DNA from: Bacillus kwashiorkori
GTDB taxonomy: Bacteria; Bacillota; Bacilli; Bacillales; Caldibacillaceae
Direction: 5' to 3'
NCBI RefSeq assembly: GCF_001375515.1
Contig: NZ_CTDX01000013.1
Span: 186,001 to 250,000, forward strand
Length of the DNA stretch: 64,000 bases
Under the pieces are notes generated by a model. That model worked only from the letters and a program-made list of their open reading frames with translations, did not search any database and was not told where the DNA came from. Position 1 is the stretch's first letter; each line of letters opens with the position of its first letter. The position numbers were made by a program, and so were the translations under genes. Below, one piece after another: positions 1 to 7,508 of the stretch.

Positions 1-2099
1 TCTTTGTCCGTTCCAAAAACCATAACTGTCTTCCCTTGATTTTGAAGAGTTGTTACTTCATTTTCTAAGTTCTTATCATAATTAGTAGTTGTTAAATCCT
101 TAAAGAGTTTAGGACTTCCAATATAATACGTTGTTCCATTAATTATACCCATAATCCCTTTTCCCGTTATGGAAGTGAAATCATCTACAACGATATTTGA
201 ATAAGAAAGATTTTTCTCTCCTGCTTTTTTCATAATTGCAGATGCAAGAGGATGTTGAGAACGGTACTCTAAAGCAGTAATAATCGATAAAAATTCTTTT
301 TCATTTGCGTTTTGATTCAAAACTTTATAATCGGTAACAACTGGGATACCTTTTGTTAATGTACCTGTTTTATCGAATGCAATAGCCTTTAATGCGCCCA
401 TTTCTTCTAGGTAAATTCCACCTTTTACAAGAACACCTTTTTTCGCCGCATTTCCAATCGCTGAAACAATAGAAATAGGAGTCGATATGACCAACGCACA
501 AGGACAACCGACGACAAGAACAGCTAAACCTTGATAAACCCATGTTCCCCAATCTCCATTAAAGAGTAATGGTGGTACAATCGCAACTAATGCTGCTATA
601 ACCATAATTATTGGCGTATAATATTTGGCAAATTTATCGACAAAAGCTTGTGCTGGAGCGCGTTCGCCTTGGGCTTCCTCAACAAGATGAATAATTTTAG
701 AAATCGTTGTATCTTCTACAAGTTTAGTTACTTTTACTTCTAGTAACCCCTCTTCATTTATTGTCCCTGCAAATACCTCATCATCAATTGCTTTTGCAAC
801 AGGGACTGATTCACCAGTAATAGCAGCTTGATTAACGGATGAGTTTCCACTTACAACCTCACCATCCATAGCAATCTTTTGACCGGGTTTCACGATCATA
901 ATGTCACCAACCATGATGTCATCAACATGGACCATTATTTCTTGTCCATTCCGTCTAACGAGTGCTTCTTTCGGGGCAATATCCATTAATGAGCGAATCG
1001 ATTGTCTTGCTCGATCCATAGAGAATCGTTCTAAAGCTTCGCTGATTGCAAAGAGAATAACAACAATTGCTCCTTCTGCCCATTCCCCGATAATGGCCGC
1101 CCCAATAATAGCCACGGTCATTAGGGTCCTCATATCAAAATCTAAATGTAGCAAGTTTTGGAAACCGACTTTGAAAAGTGAATATCCTCCAATGACAATA
1201 GATGCTACAAATAGTAAAGAAGTAATGAGGTTTTCTTCTCCATTTACAAACATGGAAAGATAACCGAAAACAATTAATAAAGAAGCATACAGTAATGTAC
1301 TATGTTTTTTATAAAATGGAACTTTAACTTCCTTTCTAGCCTCTTCTTCTTCCTTACTCCCTTGTACAGCCTGACCTACTGTTTTTTCAGGGATAACTTT
1401 TAGGTTTTCAAATGCACCGGCTTTTTCCAGTTCTTCAATAGTCGGTTCACCAAAAACAGTTATTTTTGATGCTCCGAAGTTGACTTTTGCATCCTGTACT
1501 CCGGGTAATTCCTTAACATTTTTTTCAAACTTACCTGCACAGCTCGCACAAGAAAACCCCTCTACACGGTATACATTCGGATCCATAGTTATGTTTTGTG
1601 TATCATTTTGTGGCGCTTGGCGTCTAGTTTTTTCTGGAGTCACCTTTAAATTTTCAAATGCGCCAGCTTTTTCCAGATCCTCTACAGTAGTCTCACCGAA
1701 AACGCTTATTTTTGATGCTCCGAAGTTGACTTTTGCATCTTTTACTCCCGGAAGATCTTTTACATTTCTTTCAAACTTTCCAGCACAATTTGCACATGAA
1801 AAACCTTCTACACGGTATACATCTGGAACTACTTTTACATCCTGTAAAACTTGTTGTGGTGCTTGACGTCTAGGTTTTTCTGGAATTACTTTTAAATTCT
1901 CAAATGCACCAGCTTTTTCTAATTCTTCAATAGTCGGTTCACCAAAAACAGTTATTTTTGATGCACCAAAATTTACCTTTGCATCCTGTACACCCGCGAT
2001 ATTTTTAACGTTTTTCTCAAATTTACCTGCACAATTTGCACAGGAAAACCCCTCAACCCGATATACTTTTTTATCTGCTGATTTTATTGCTTCAGTCAA
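1..2099 (-). CDS. cadA: CadA-type Cd/Zn/Pb-exporting P1B ATPase with three HMA domains (3' end off window)
   Basis: This is a membrane P-type ATPase that pumps Cd2+, Zn2+ or Pb2+ out of the cell at the cost of ATP. I read about 699 codons from a TTG start at 2099, which follows a strong AGGAGGGG site and overlaps the end of cadC. The N-terminus has three heavy-metal-associated domains with CANC, CANC and CASC metal sites near residues 20, 102 and 184. Membrane segments follow, then the actuator motif ITGESVP, the ion-channel motif VGCPCAL and the phosphorylation motif DKTGTLTKG. The ATP-binding end lies beyond position 1. Most CadA proteins have one or two HMA domains, so three is notable. 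It is probably cotranscribed with and repressed by the upstream cadC. Confidence 0.93.
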   Translation of the reverse strand, partial: MTEAIKSADKKVYRVEGFSCANCAGKFEKNVKNIAGVQDAKVNFGASKITVFGEPTIEELEKAGAFENLKVIPEKPRRQAPQQVLQDVKVVPDVYRVEGFSCANCAGKFERNVKDLPGVKDAKVNFGASKISVFGETTVEDLEKAGAFENLKVTPEKTRRQAPQNDTQNITMDPNVYRVEGFSCASCAGKFEKNVKELPGVQDAKVNFGASKITVFGEPTIEELEKAGAFENLKVIPEKTVGQAVQGSKEEEEARKEVKVPFYKKHSTLLYASLLIVFGYLSMFVNGEENLITSLLFVASIVIGGYSLFKVGFQNLLHLDFDMRTLMTVAIIGAAIIGEWAEGAIVVILFAISEALERFSMDRARQSIRSLMDIAPKEALVRRNGQEIMVHVDDIMVGDIMIVKPGQKIAMDGEVVSGNSSVNQAAITGESVPVAKAIDDEVFAGTINEEGLLEVKVTKLVEDTTISKIIHLVEEAQGERAPAQAFVDKFAKYYTPIIMVIAALVAIVPPLLFNGDWGTWVYQGLAVLVVGCPCALVISTPISIVSAIGNAAKKGVLVKGGIYLEEMGALKAIAFDKTGTLTKGIPVVTDYKVLNQNANEKEFLSIITALEYRSQHPLASAIMKKAGEKNLSYSNIVVDDFTSITGKGIMGIINGTTYYIGSPKLFKDLTTTNYDKNLENEVTTLQNQGKTVMVFGTDK
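1380..2066 (-). repeat. Three tandem 246-bp units encoding HMA domains of cadA
   Basis: The same short landmark (CACGGTATAC or CCCGATATAC on the plus strand) recurs near 2060, 1814 and 1568, exactly 246 bp (82 codons) apart. Units resemble each other closely at DNA level, including third-codon positions; units one and three share a long identical stretch around the segment encoding [14 protein letters not shown]. This indicates recent in-frame tandem duplication. Confidence 0.85.
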
Positions 2100-2457
2100 C
2101 TTCAATCCCCTCCTTCTGATGTTCAAAGGCTAAGTGTATTAGCTGTTTTACATGCTCATCATCTAATGAATAATAAACTAATTTTCCTTCTTTGCGGTAT
2201 TTGGCTAAACCTAGATTTTTTAACAATCTTAAATGATGGGAAGCTGTAGCGTTTGTAGATCCTACAATATTCGCTACATCACATACACATAATTCTCCCT
2301 CTAAAGACAAAGCATAGGCAATTTTTACCCTTGTATCATCGGAAAGAGCCTTAAAAACTTTAGCTACTTCTATTGGGTTTTGTTCAGCAAGGTTATTTTT
2401 AGCTCTGGTGACTTTCTCTTCATTAATACACGTCACTTCGCAAATATCTTTTGTCAT
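2092..2457 (-). CDS. cadC: CadC-type ArsR/SmtB metal-responsive repressor (first copy)
   Basis: This is a cytoplasmic winged-helix repressor that leaves its operator when Cd2+, Pb2+ or Zn2+ binds. The start is taken at the ATG at 2457, preceded by AGGGGGATAAT, giving 121 residues. The metal ligands of CadC are present: the N-terminal pair in DICEVTC and the helix pair in ELCVCD. The recognition helix contains [14 protein letters not shown]. The gene overlaps the cadA start by 8 bases, so the two form an operon. Sequence divergence from the second CadC at 4076-4438 is large, so the two are not a recent duplication. Confidence 0.93.
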   Translation of the reverse strand: MTKDICEVTCINEEKVTRAKNNLAEQNPIEVAKVFKALSDDTRVKIAYALSLEGELCVCDVANIVGSTNATASHHLRLLKNLGLAKYRKEGKLVYYSLDDEHVKQLIHLAFEHQKEGIEVD

Positions 2458-2459
2458 AT

Positions 2460-2552
2460 TATCCCCCTTATATTCAAACAATTATTTGAATAACTAAATA
2501 TACTTATAATATATTCAACAATAAACAAATAGTCAAACAAATATTTGAATAA
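2460..2552 (-). promoter_or_regulatory. cadC-cadA promoter with two CadC-type operators
   Basis: On the minus strand a TTGACT box, a 17-base spacer and TATATT form a sigma-A-type promoter. Two imperfect inverted repeats of the ATTCAA...TTGAAT type lie at 2472-2491 and about 2532-2550. One overlaps the -35 region and one lies between the promoter and the gene, which fits repression by CadC. The same layout precedes the other cadC and the dead cadD. Confidence 0.7.
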
Positions 2553-2594
2553 CATTTAAAAATTTATTACTTTTTATAGCATGGTTTAATTGAA

Positions 2595-3179
2595 TCAATT
2601 TAATATCATACTAAAAGTTCCATTTTCAAACATAATCATAATTCCTAAAGCTAAAAATACAATTGGAACGATAATCTTTTCGTATTTTTCTACTGTTTCA
2701 GATATACCTTTTACAATTGATATCCGCTGGCAAAGATATAATAACACTGCCGCAGTAATATAATAAATTACAATAGTAACGATTAGTTCAATAGTGTTAG
2801 CACAGTAAAATAAGGAATATAGACACCTAAGTTATCCCCACCGGCAGCTAACATAATGACTGTGACACTTAGTATAAAACTGCTGAATCTATTAGTGGAT
2901 TCAACAATTTCTTCTTCTTCTTTTTTAAATAAAACTTTTAAACCTATAAAAATTGGAATCAAACCAAGCAAGCCAATCCATTGTTGGGGAATAGATGCTA
3001 AACCAAAAGCTGCTAATAGGCTAACGATGGTTAGTACACTAAAGCCTAAATATTGGCCTAAAACAATATCTCTTACCCTACCTTTTCAATTTTTCACTTG
3101 TGCAAATAGAACAACTAAAATCACAATATAATCAATACTTGTCGCTATGTATGAGACAATAGCTGATACTATCGTTGTT
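2595..3179 (-). pseudogene. cadD: Dead cadD, interrupted at codon 3-4 by a cadCD cassette and carrying a stop and a frameshift
   Basis: The reading frame from 3179 down encodes a CadD-family cadmium transporter (ATSIDYIVIL near the N-terminus, SETVEKYEKIIVPIVFL near the C-terminus). Three lesions are visible. First, the gene is split after its third to fourth codon by the cassette at 3180-4719; its TTG start (4729) and ribosome site (about 4739-4746) lie on the other side. Joining the flanks at the shared TTGTT gives ITTIVSAIVSYIATS directly after the start. Second, an in-frame TGA lies at 3086-3088. Third, a one-base deletion near 2798 shifts the frame. It is oriented towards cadC and cadA and was presumably the first gene of the older cad locus. 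Confidence 0.88.
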
Positions 3180-3239
3180 TGAGTATTGCGGACGGTTTGA
3201 GCCACTGTATGCGGATAATTAAGCCAGCAATTGCGGAAA
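3180..3239 (-). repeat. Left inverted end of the cadCD cassette
   Basis: Read on the minus strand towards position 3180, this segment aligns along its length with 4661-4719, with about 75-80% identity by eye and a one-base gap. It contains iterated TCCGCA and TGGCTYAA boxes about 22 bp apart. Confidence 0.8.
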
Positions 3240-3390
3240 GGAGACTCACCAATGTTCAAGATATTTAGTTTAAGTTCTATTAGTCGCCACCATTGATATA
3301 ACTTTTGTCCGTTTACAGGAAAAATCGCAGGTTTTACCAATGGATAACGTCAGGAAAGGGTAATTTACAACGTTAAAGGTTTTGAAAGAA

Positions 3391-3433
3391 ATAAAAGCCT
3401 AATCCCTCTATAATTTTTGCGAGGAATTAGGCT
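3391..3433 (-). terminator. Terminator after the intact cadD
   Basis: On the minus strand AGCCTAATTCCTCG pairs with a matching arm ending GGATTAGGCT, followed by TTTTATTTC. It lies 29 bases after the cadD stop. Confidence 0.75.
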
Positions 3434-3461
3434 CATAATCTTCCACTAAAGCACCCGTTTG

Positions 3462-4079
3462 TTAAAATAGGAATGAAAATAAAGCGTTGAATGTGCCATT
3501 TTCAAACATAATATAAATTCCTAGTCCTATAAAAACAATTGGAACGATCCAACGTTCATACTTTTCAATTGTTTCCGAGACAAAATTCAAGTGGGCTAAA
3601 CGATAGCCGACATAGATTAAAACACCAATCATAATTAAAATGACAATAATAGAAACAAGGATTTCAGTCGCATTTAACGTTGTGAAGTAGGGTACATAAA
3701 TAGAAAAGTCATCTGCACTGGAAGCCAATACGATAAAAATGACTGACACCCATAACTGATTAAACCTACCTGAAGAAAATATGGATAAAATTTCGCTTTC
3801 ATCTTCATCCTCTTCTCCTTTAATCCATATTTTTATACCTAAGTAAAGTGGTAAAAGTCCAAGTAGTCCTATAACCCATCGTTGGGGAATTAAGATTGAA
3901 ACTCCTAGAGCAACTAAAAGACTTGCTCCTATTACAATTCCCGTTCCAATATACTTTCCTATCCAAATATGTATTTCCTGTCCTTTTTTTATTTGCGAAA
4001 ACAAGAGAATCAAAATAACAAGGTAATCAATCCCTGTTGCTGCATAAATAGCAGCTGCTGTAAGTATCGTTGTAATCAT
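3462..4079 (-). CDS. cadD: CadD-family cadmium resistance transporter (intact copy)
   Basis: CadD proteins are small integral membrane proteins of the LysE-like superfamily that confer cadmium resistance, presumably by export. At 205 residues it has the family's usual length and about six hydrophobic segments. The N-terminus reads MITTILTAAAIYAATGIDYL, and an acidic loop (EEDEDESE) lies in the middle. The start overlaps the stop of cadC by 4 bases, so the two are translated as an operon. Residue patterns match the dead cadD at 2595-3179, but the two are clearly diverged. It is cargo of the 3180-4719 cassette and is likely induced by cadmium through CadC. Confidence 0.9.
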   Translation of the reverse strand: MITTILTAAAIYAATGIDYLVILILLFSQIKKGQEIHIWIGKYIGTGIVIGASLLVALGVSILIPQRWVIGLLGLLPLYLGIKIWIKGEEDEDESEILSIFSSGRFNQLWVSVIFIVLASSADDFSIYVPYFTTLNATEILVSIIVILIMIGVLIYVGYRLAHLNFVSETIEKYERWIVPIVFIGLGIYIMFENGTFNALFSFLF

Positions 4080-4438
4080 ACTATTACCTCCCTCTTATGT
4101 GCTAATGCAATCATCATTATCTGTTTAATATGCTCATCATCTAACGAATAAAATGCGAGTTTTCCTTGTTTTCGGTACTTAACTATTCCTTGTTTGTGAA
4201 GTTTTCGTAGATGATGAGAAGCATTTGCTACCGTAACTCCTAAGATACTTGCTATATCACAAACACACAACTCTTCATCCTGACACAAAGCATAGGTGAT
4301 TTTTGCTCTATTTTCATCAGCAATAGCCTTTAACATTTGGGCAACACTTGAAATATCAACGGTTTGTAAATCCTCTTGTATTCGATTAACCCTTTCTTCG
4401 TCGTAACAAAAAATTTCACAAGTATCTTTCTTATTCAC
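4076..4438 (-). CDS. cadC: CadC-type ArsR/SmtB repressor (second copy, very close to staphylococcal CadC)
   Basis: This is a winged-helix metal sensor of 120 residues, with a GTG start at 4438 preceded by GGAGGGG. The metal site is complete: DTCEIFC at the N-terminus and ELCVCD in the helix. As I recall it, the sequence from DTCEIFCYDEE through ITYALCQDEELCVCD is nearly identical to CadC of the Staphylococcus aureus plasmid pI258. This points to exchange of the cassette among Firmicutes. It should control the downstream cadD through the operators at 4456-4520. Confidence 0.93.
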   Translation of the reverse strand: MNKKDTCEIFCYDEERVNRIQEDLQTVDISSVAQMLKAIADENRAKITYALCQDEELCVCDIASILGVTVANASHHLRKLHKQGIVKYRKQGKLAFYSLDDEHIKQIMMIALAHKREVIV

Positions 4439-4455
4439 ATTATCACCCCTCCATC

Positions 4456-4520
4456 ATTCAAGCGTTTACTTGAATATATTATAACTATTTTAAATTTGTC
4501 ATTCAAGCAAATATTTGAAT
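4456..4520 (-). promoter_or_regulatory. cadC-cadD promoter with two CadC operators
   Basis: On the minus strand TTGAAT, a 17-base spacer and TATAAT form a promoter. The inverted repeat ATTCAAG-N6-CTTGAAT (4456-4475) lies just downstream, and a second palindrome ending TTTGAAT (4501-4520) overlaps the -35 box. Confidence 0.78.
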
Positions 4521-4560
4521 AAAAAAAAGAAGAGTGGGGTACGTACCCGCAATTCTTCTT
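4521..4560 (-). terminator. Strong terminator upstream of the cassette cadC promoter
   Basis: On the minus strand GAAGAATTGCGGGTACGT pairs with ACGTACCCCACTCTTC, followed by eight T. It would stop transcription entering the cassette from the old cadD promoter. Confidence 0.72.
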
Positions 4561-4640
4561 CAACTAAACTGCCACTTTAGTTTAAGTGTAACCCTTCACA
4601 ATCCAAATTTTATAATGTGATTTTATTAGTTGCTCTCTGT

Positions 4641-4719
4641 TCCACAAAAGGTGGCTCTTTTTTCCGCAATGACTGGCTTAAAACTCCGCACAAGTGGCTC
4701 AATTCATCTGCAATATTCA
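4641..4719 (+). repeat. Right end of the cadCD cassette with 22-bp subrepeats
   Basis: TCCRCA boxes start at 4641, 4663, 4685 and (as TCTGCA) 4707, exactly 22 bp apart. The first three are each followed by a TGGCT box. The outer part (4661-4719) is the inverted copy of 3180-3239. Evenly spaced subterminal boxes are typical of transposase-binding sites. Confidence 0.75.
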
Positions 4720-4850
4720 TTGTTATCAAAGTAAATCACTCCTATCGTAAATTATTGTTATTGTCCTATACTCAAATGTATATTTGATTGTTAATATCAT
4801 TTGTAATTTTACAGCTATATATTCTTATATCAAATGAATATTTGAATGAT
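4720..4850 (-). promoter_or_regulatory. Orphaned control region of the disrupted cadD
   Basis: On the minus strand this holds two inverted repeats of CadC-operator type (TCAAAT...ATTTGA at 4830-4845 and 4772-4787), a ribosome site ATAGGAG, and the TTG start plus the next codons of the dead cadD. It now reads straight into the end of the inserted cassette. I could not assign the -10 box with confidence. Positions 4851-4949 show nothing else recognisable. Confidence 0.6.
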
Positions 4851-4971
4851 TTTAAGCGCTGAATTTGTATTTTTATCTGTTTTTTCTTCCTGTGCTAAGA
4901 CTGTGTATTTGGCAAGAGAAAAATGTATAAAACGGCAATCCTTTTTACAGTTCACTTGCCAACATTAAATT

Positions 4972-5700
4972 TTAAATACCTCTTAATGCCAACGACTCTT
5001 TCATCCGGTTACTATCACCCCCAAAAAGTACTAAATGGGAGTGATGTATCAACCGATCTACTACTGCTTCCGTTAGAATTGGGTCTCCAAATACATGGTT
5101 CCACTGTCCGAACTGGAGGTTTGTAGTAATGATAATACTCCTTTTCTCATAACACAGAGAAATCACTTGGAAAAGGAGCTCTGCTCCTTGCTTATGCAAT
5201 GGAATATAGCCAAGCTCATCGAGTATCAATAAATCAAGCTTTTCAATTTTTTTAAACAGCTTATTCAGCGTTCCTTTCTCATTCGCCTCTAACAGTTCAT
5301 TGGCGAGAGAGGCAATTGTATAAAACTTTACTCTTTTGCCATACTTTTGTATGGCATTCATTCCGATTAGTGTGGAAAGATACGTTTTTCCTGCACCAAC
5401 CCCGCCATAAAAAATCATATTTTCTTTTGATTCAATAAAATCACCATTTAAAAGATTTTGTTGACTTAAGCCTTGTCCAAGCTGGATGTCTTTCCAGTCG
5501 AAAGGTTTGCCGGACACGTTTGGCAAGGTTGCCGCCTTTAGTAGAAGATTAATTCTTCTCTCCTCGCGCTGCTCTATTTCCTTTTCAAAAAGATGTAGTA
5601 AATATTCTTGCGAATCTTTCACATCTACCGTATGGAAATTTTCACGAATCCAACTAAGTTTTAATCGTTTGGCATATTCCTGAATCTTATCTTGCATCAT
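4972..5700 (-). CDS. istB: IS21-family helper ATPase IstB
   Basis: IstB is the AAA+ (DnaA/DnaC-like) ATPase that selects the target and activates the IstA transposase. At 242 residues it has the usual length. The Walker A motif is GGVGAGKTYLSTL near residue 98 and the Walker B region reads LDLLILDEL. The ATG overlaps the istA stop, indicating translational coupling. The stop codon lies almost at the element's end. Confidence 0.92.
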   Translation of the reverse strand: MMQDKIQEYAKRLKLSWIRENFHTVDVKDSQEYLLHLFEKEIEQREERRINLLLKAATLPNVSGKPFDWKDIQLGQGLSQQNLLNGDFIESKENMIFYGGVGAGKTYLSTLIGMNAIQKYGKRVKFYTIASLANELLEANEKGTLNKLFKKIEKLDLLILDELGYIPLHKQGAELLFQVISLCYEKRSIIITTNLQFGQWNHVFGDPILTEAVVDRLIHHSHLVLFGGDSNRMKESLALRGI

Positions 5701-7205
5701 GCTTGCCTCCTTTCTATAGTAAAGAAGGCATCATATCGGCTCATTCCACGTTCTGCCGGTGGCATAGCTGGAACATTAGTTTTCAACTTTAGTGTTTGTC
5801 TATGGCCACGACCATGAACTAGTTGATGAAAGACTTGTTTTATTGCTTCCGAAGATGGATGACTTCCTTCAGAGGCTATTTTTAATGCTTCTGTAGCCAT
5901 CTCTAGACGATGTTCTTTTAATATCGTAGATAATAAGAGTAATGCCTTTTTCTTTTCCTCCATTGTGCATTCATGTAAGTATTTTTGCCATATTTCAGGA
6001 AGCTGATTATAAAATGTTGTGTACTTTAGAGCATTTGGTCTTTTTGCCATAAGCGATAGATATGGCTGCCAATTCATTGACTTCGATGTCTCCCCATATA
6101 GGCGTTCATGGCTCACTATTACCTCATAATCATCCGTAAGGATATCGATGCGATTATAGGTTACACCTACTAATACTTTTTGATTAGAATAACGAGGAGA
6201 AGTGGAATACCTTTTCATATCGACTTGTACATAACCATATTTATCAGCCTTCAATATTTCATAACGTATTCCCGAATACTCTTTAGGTGGTAAATATAAT
6301 AAAGCATCCTTATCTTCCTCAAATAATCTACTAATCTCTTCTTTTTTTTCGTAATGAGGACGGAATCGATCATTCTCCACCTCAGTCCATAACCCACTAT
6401 TTAAATCTTCTAATCTATATATCTTACGTTCAGGTAAAAAGAAGTTGTTTCGTACATATTTAACCATTGCTTCTACATGGCCTTTCTCATTTCCAGCACC
6501 AGGATTACAAAACTCATATTCAAAACCATAGTGCAATACAAATTTTTCGAAGGCTTCTGTAAGTTCACGCTTCCCATGTGAGAGTATTTTCTTCACTGCG
6601 GGGGATAAGTTATCGAAACGGATTCTTTTTGGCACTCCTTCTAAATGATGAAAGAATCGCTTTAATCCTTCTAAGAAACAGTCCTGATTTTGAGATTCAA
6701 AAACCTGAACTAAGAATGAATTACTATATGGAAATGATAGAACAAGATACGGAAGATCTATAACTCTACCATTTCTTTTAAATGGTGCTTCACCGAAGTC
6801 CACTTGTGCATCACCTGGTCTTGCTTCTAATGGTAGTGCAGCTTCTTCACTTTCCTCAAGCAATTCCTTTTTTCGTTTAGAAACATACGCTCTTACTGTA
6901 CGATCAGATCCTTTGAAATCAACTTCATCTACAAGCATTTGCCATATACGTTTGGCTGTCCTACGATATTTCTTTTTCTTTTTCATATCTTCTTTCAACC
7001 ATCGATCCACCAGATCCTTAACTGGGTCCATCACTGGAGATGGTTGGGATTTTCCTCTTTTTATTTCTGGTTGGAAATCCTCTAAGTCAGCGTATTTCTT
7101 AACAGTTCTAAAATCTCTGTTAGTCCTTCTAGCAACATCCGAATAAGAGTAGCCTTTTTTATTTACTTCTTGTCTGATATAATTAATTTCGGTCACTTCT
7201 AACAT
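5697..7205 (-). CDS. istA: IS21-family transposase IstA
   Basis: This DDE transposase carries out strand cleavage and joining for the insertion sequence. It is 502 residues long, with an N-terminal helix-turn-helix (YSDVARRTNRDFRTVKKYA) and an integrase core. The likely catalytic acids are in AQVDFGEA, RFDNLSPAV and NEKGHVEA. The reading frame is intact. It is followed by istB with a 4-base overlap. Confidence 0.92.
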   Translation of the reverse strand: MLEVTEINYIRQEVNKKGYSYSDVARRTNRDFRTVKKYADLEDFQPEIKRGKSQPSPVMDPVKDLVDRWLKEDMKKKKKYRRTAKRIWQMLVDEVDFKGSDRTVRAYVSKRKKELLEESEEAALPLEARPGDAQVDFGEAPFKRNGRVIDLPYLVLSFPYSNSFLVQVFESQNQDCFLEGLKRFFHHLEGVPKRIRFDNLSPAVKKILSHGKRELTEAFEKFVLHYGFEYEFCNPGAGNEKGHVEAMVKYVRNNFFLPERKIYRLEDLNSGLWTEVENDRFRPHYEKKEEISRLFEEDKDALLYLPPKEYSGIRYEILKADKYGYVQVDMKRYSTSPRYSNQKVLVGVTYNRIDILTDDYEVIVSHERLYGETSKSMNWQPYLSLMAKRPNALKYTTFYNQLPEIWQKYLHECTMEEKKKALLLLSTILKEHRLEMATEALKIASEGSHPSSEAIKQVFHQLVHGRGHRQTLKLKTNVPAMPPAERGMSRYDAFFTIERRQA

Positions 7206-7281
7206 CTCCTAATATACCTCCTGCCAGTATTGGTTCCAACAGGAAGTGTATTGAATTTTTGGGATGTTAGCAAGTGGCTTT

Positions 7282-7508
7282 TTTTATTTAGATACCCCTG
7301 CGGGGACCTACATAAAAGGAATGCCATAACCTACATTTTTATGATGCCATAAACAAAGACTGTTTTATTAATTGATTACATTTTTATTAATAAAAGTTAC
7401 TTTTCTTATTCAAAGACTAATTTATAATGTAAAATAAAAAGAGGTGAATTCATAGGAATTTGCTATAGCCATTTTAATTGGCTTACCTCTTTTATGGGAG
7501 TGATGAAA
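7282..7508 (+). promoter_or_regulatory. Leader of the YhaM-like gene with a long-range hairpin at the ribosome site
   Basis: AAAAGAGGT near 7437-7445 is complementary to ACCTCTTTT at 7485-7493, directly before the GGGAG ribosome site of the next gene. A short TAGCC/GGCTA pair lies inside the loop. The region also holds the direct repeat ATGCCATAA (7321 and 7344) and the palindrome CCCCTGCGGGG close to the IS21 end. A translational or transcriptional control role is inference. Confidence 0.4.

Larger units (their letters stand above)
3180..4719. mobile_element. Transposase-free mobile cassette carrying cadC-cadD (MIC-like)
   Basis: The 1540-bp segment has inverted ends of about 59 bp starting TGARTATTGCRGA. 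It is flanked by perfect 5-bp direct repeats TTGTT (3175-3179 and 4720-4724). Removing the segment plus one repeat rejoins the start codon and body of the older cadD without any gap, so this is a genuine insertion. It encodes only cadC and cadD, with no transposase gene. It therefore resembles the mobile insertion cassettes described in the Bacillus cereus group, which are moved in trans. Which transposase recognises these ends is unknown to me. Confidence 0.85.
4950..7281 (-). mobile_element. IS21-family insertion sequence
   Basis: The element contains the istA and istB pair with a 4-base overlap, as usual in the family. Short inverted ends are seen as CACTTGCCAACAT (about 4952-4964) and ATGTTAGCAAGTG (about 7263-7275). 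The exact terminal bases and target duplication could not be fixed; T-rich sequence adjoins both ends. Both genes are open, so the element may still be active. Confidence 0.8.

Noticed and set aside
1480..1866. 128-residue plus-strand frame with an internal repeat
   Set aside because: The repeat is simply the antisense of the tandem HMA domains of cadA.
4641..4719. CRISPR-like array, because of regular 22-bp boxes
   Set aside because: The boxes are short and degenerate with spacers of similar sequence, and they coincide with an inverted transposon end.
7282..7508. Left end of the Tn554-like element just right of the IS21 sequence
   Set aside because: No sequence encoding the missing C-terminal part of YhaM was found on the minus strand here or nearer the cad genes, so the junction must lie outside the window.
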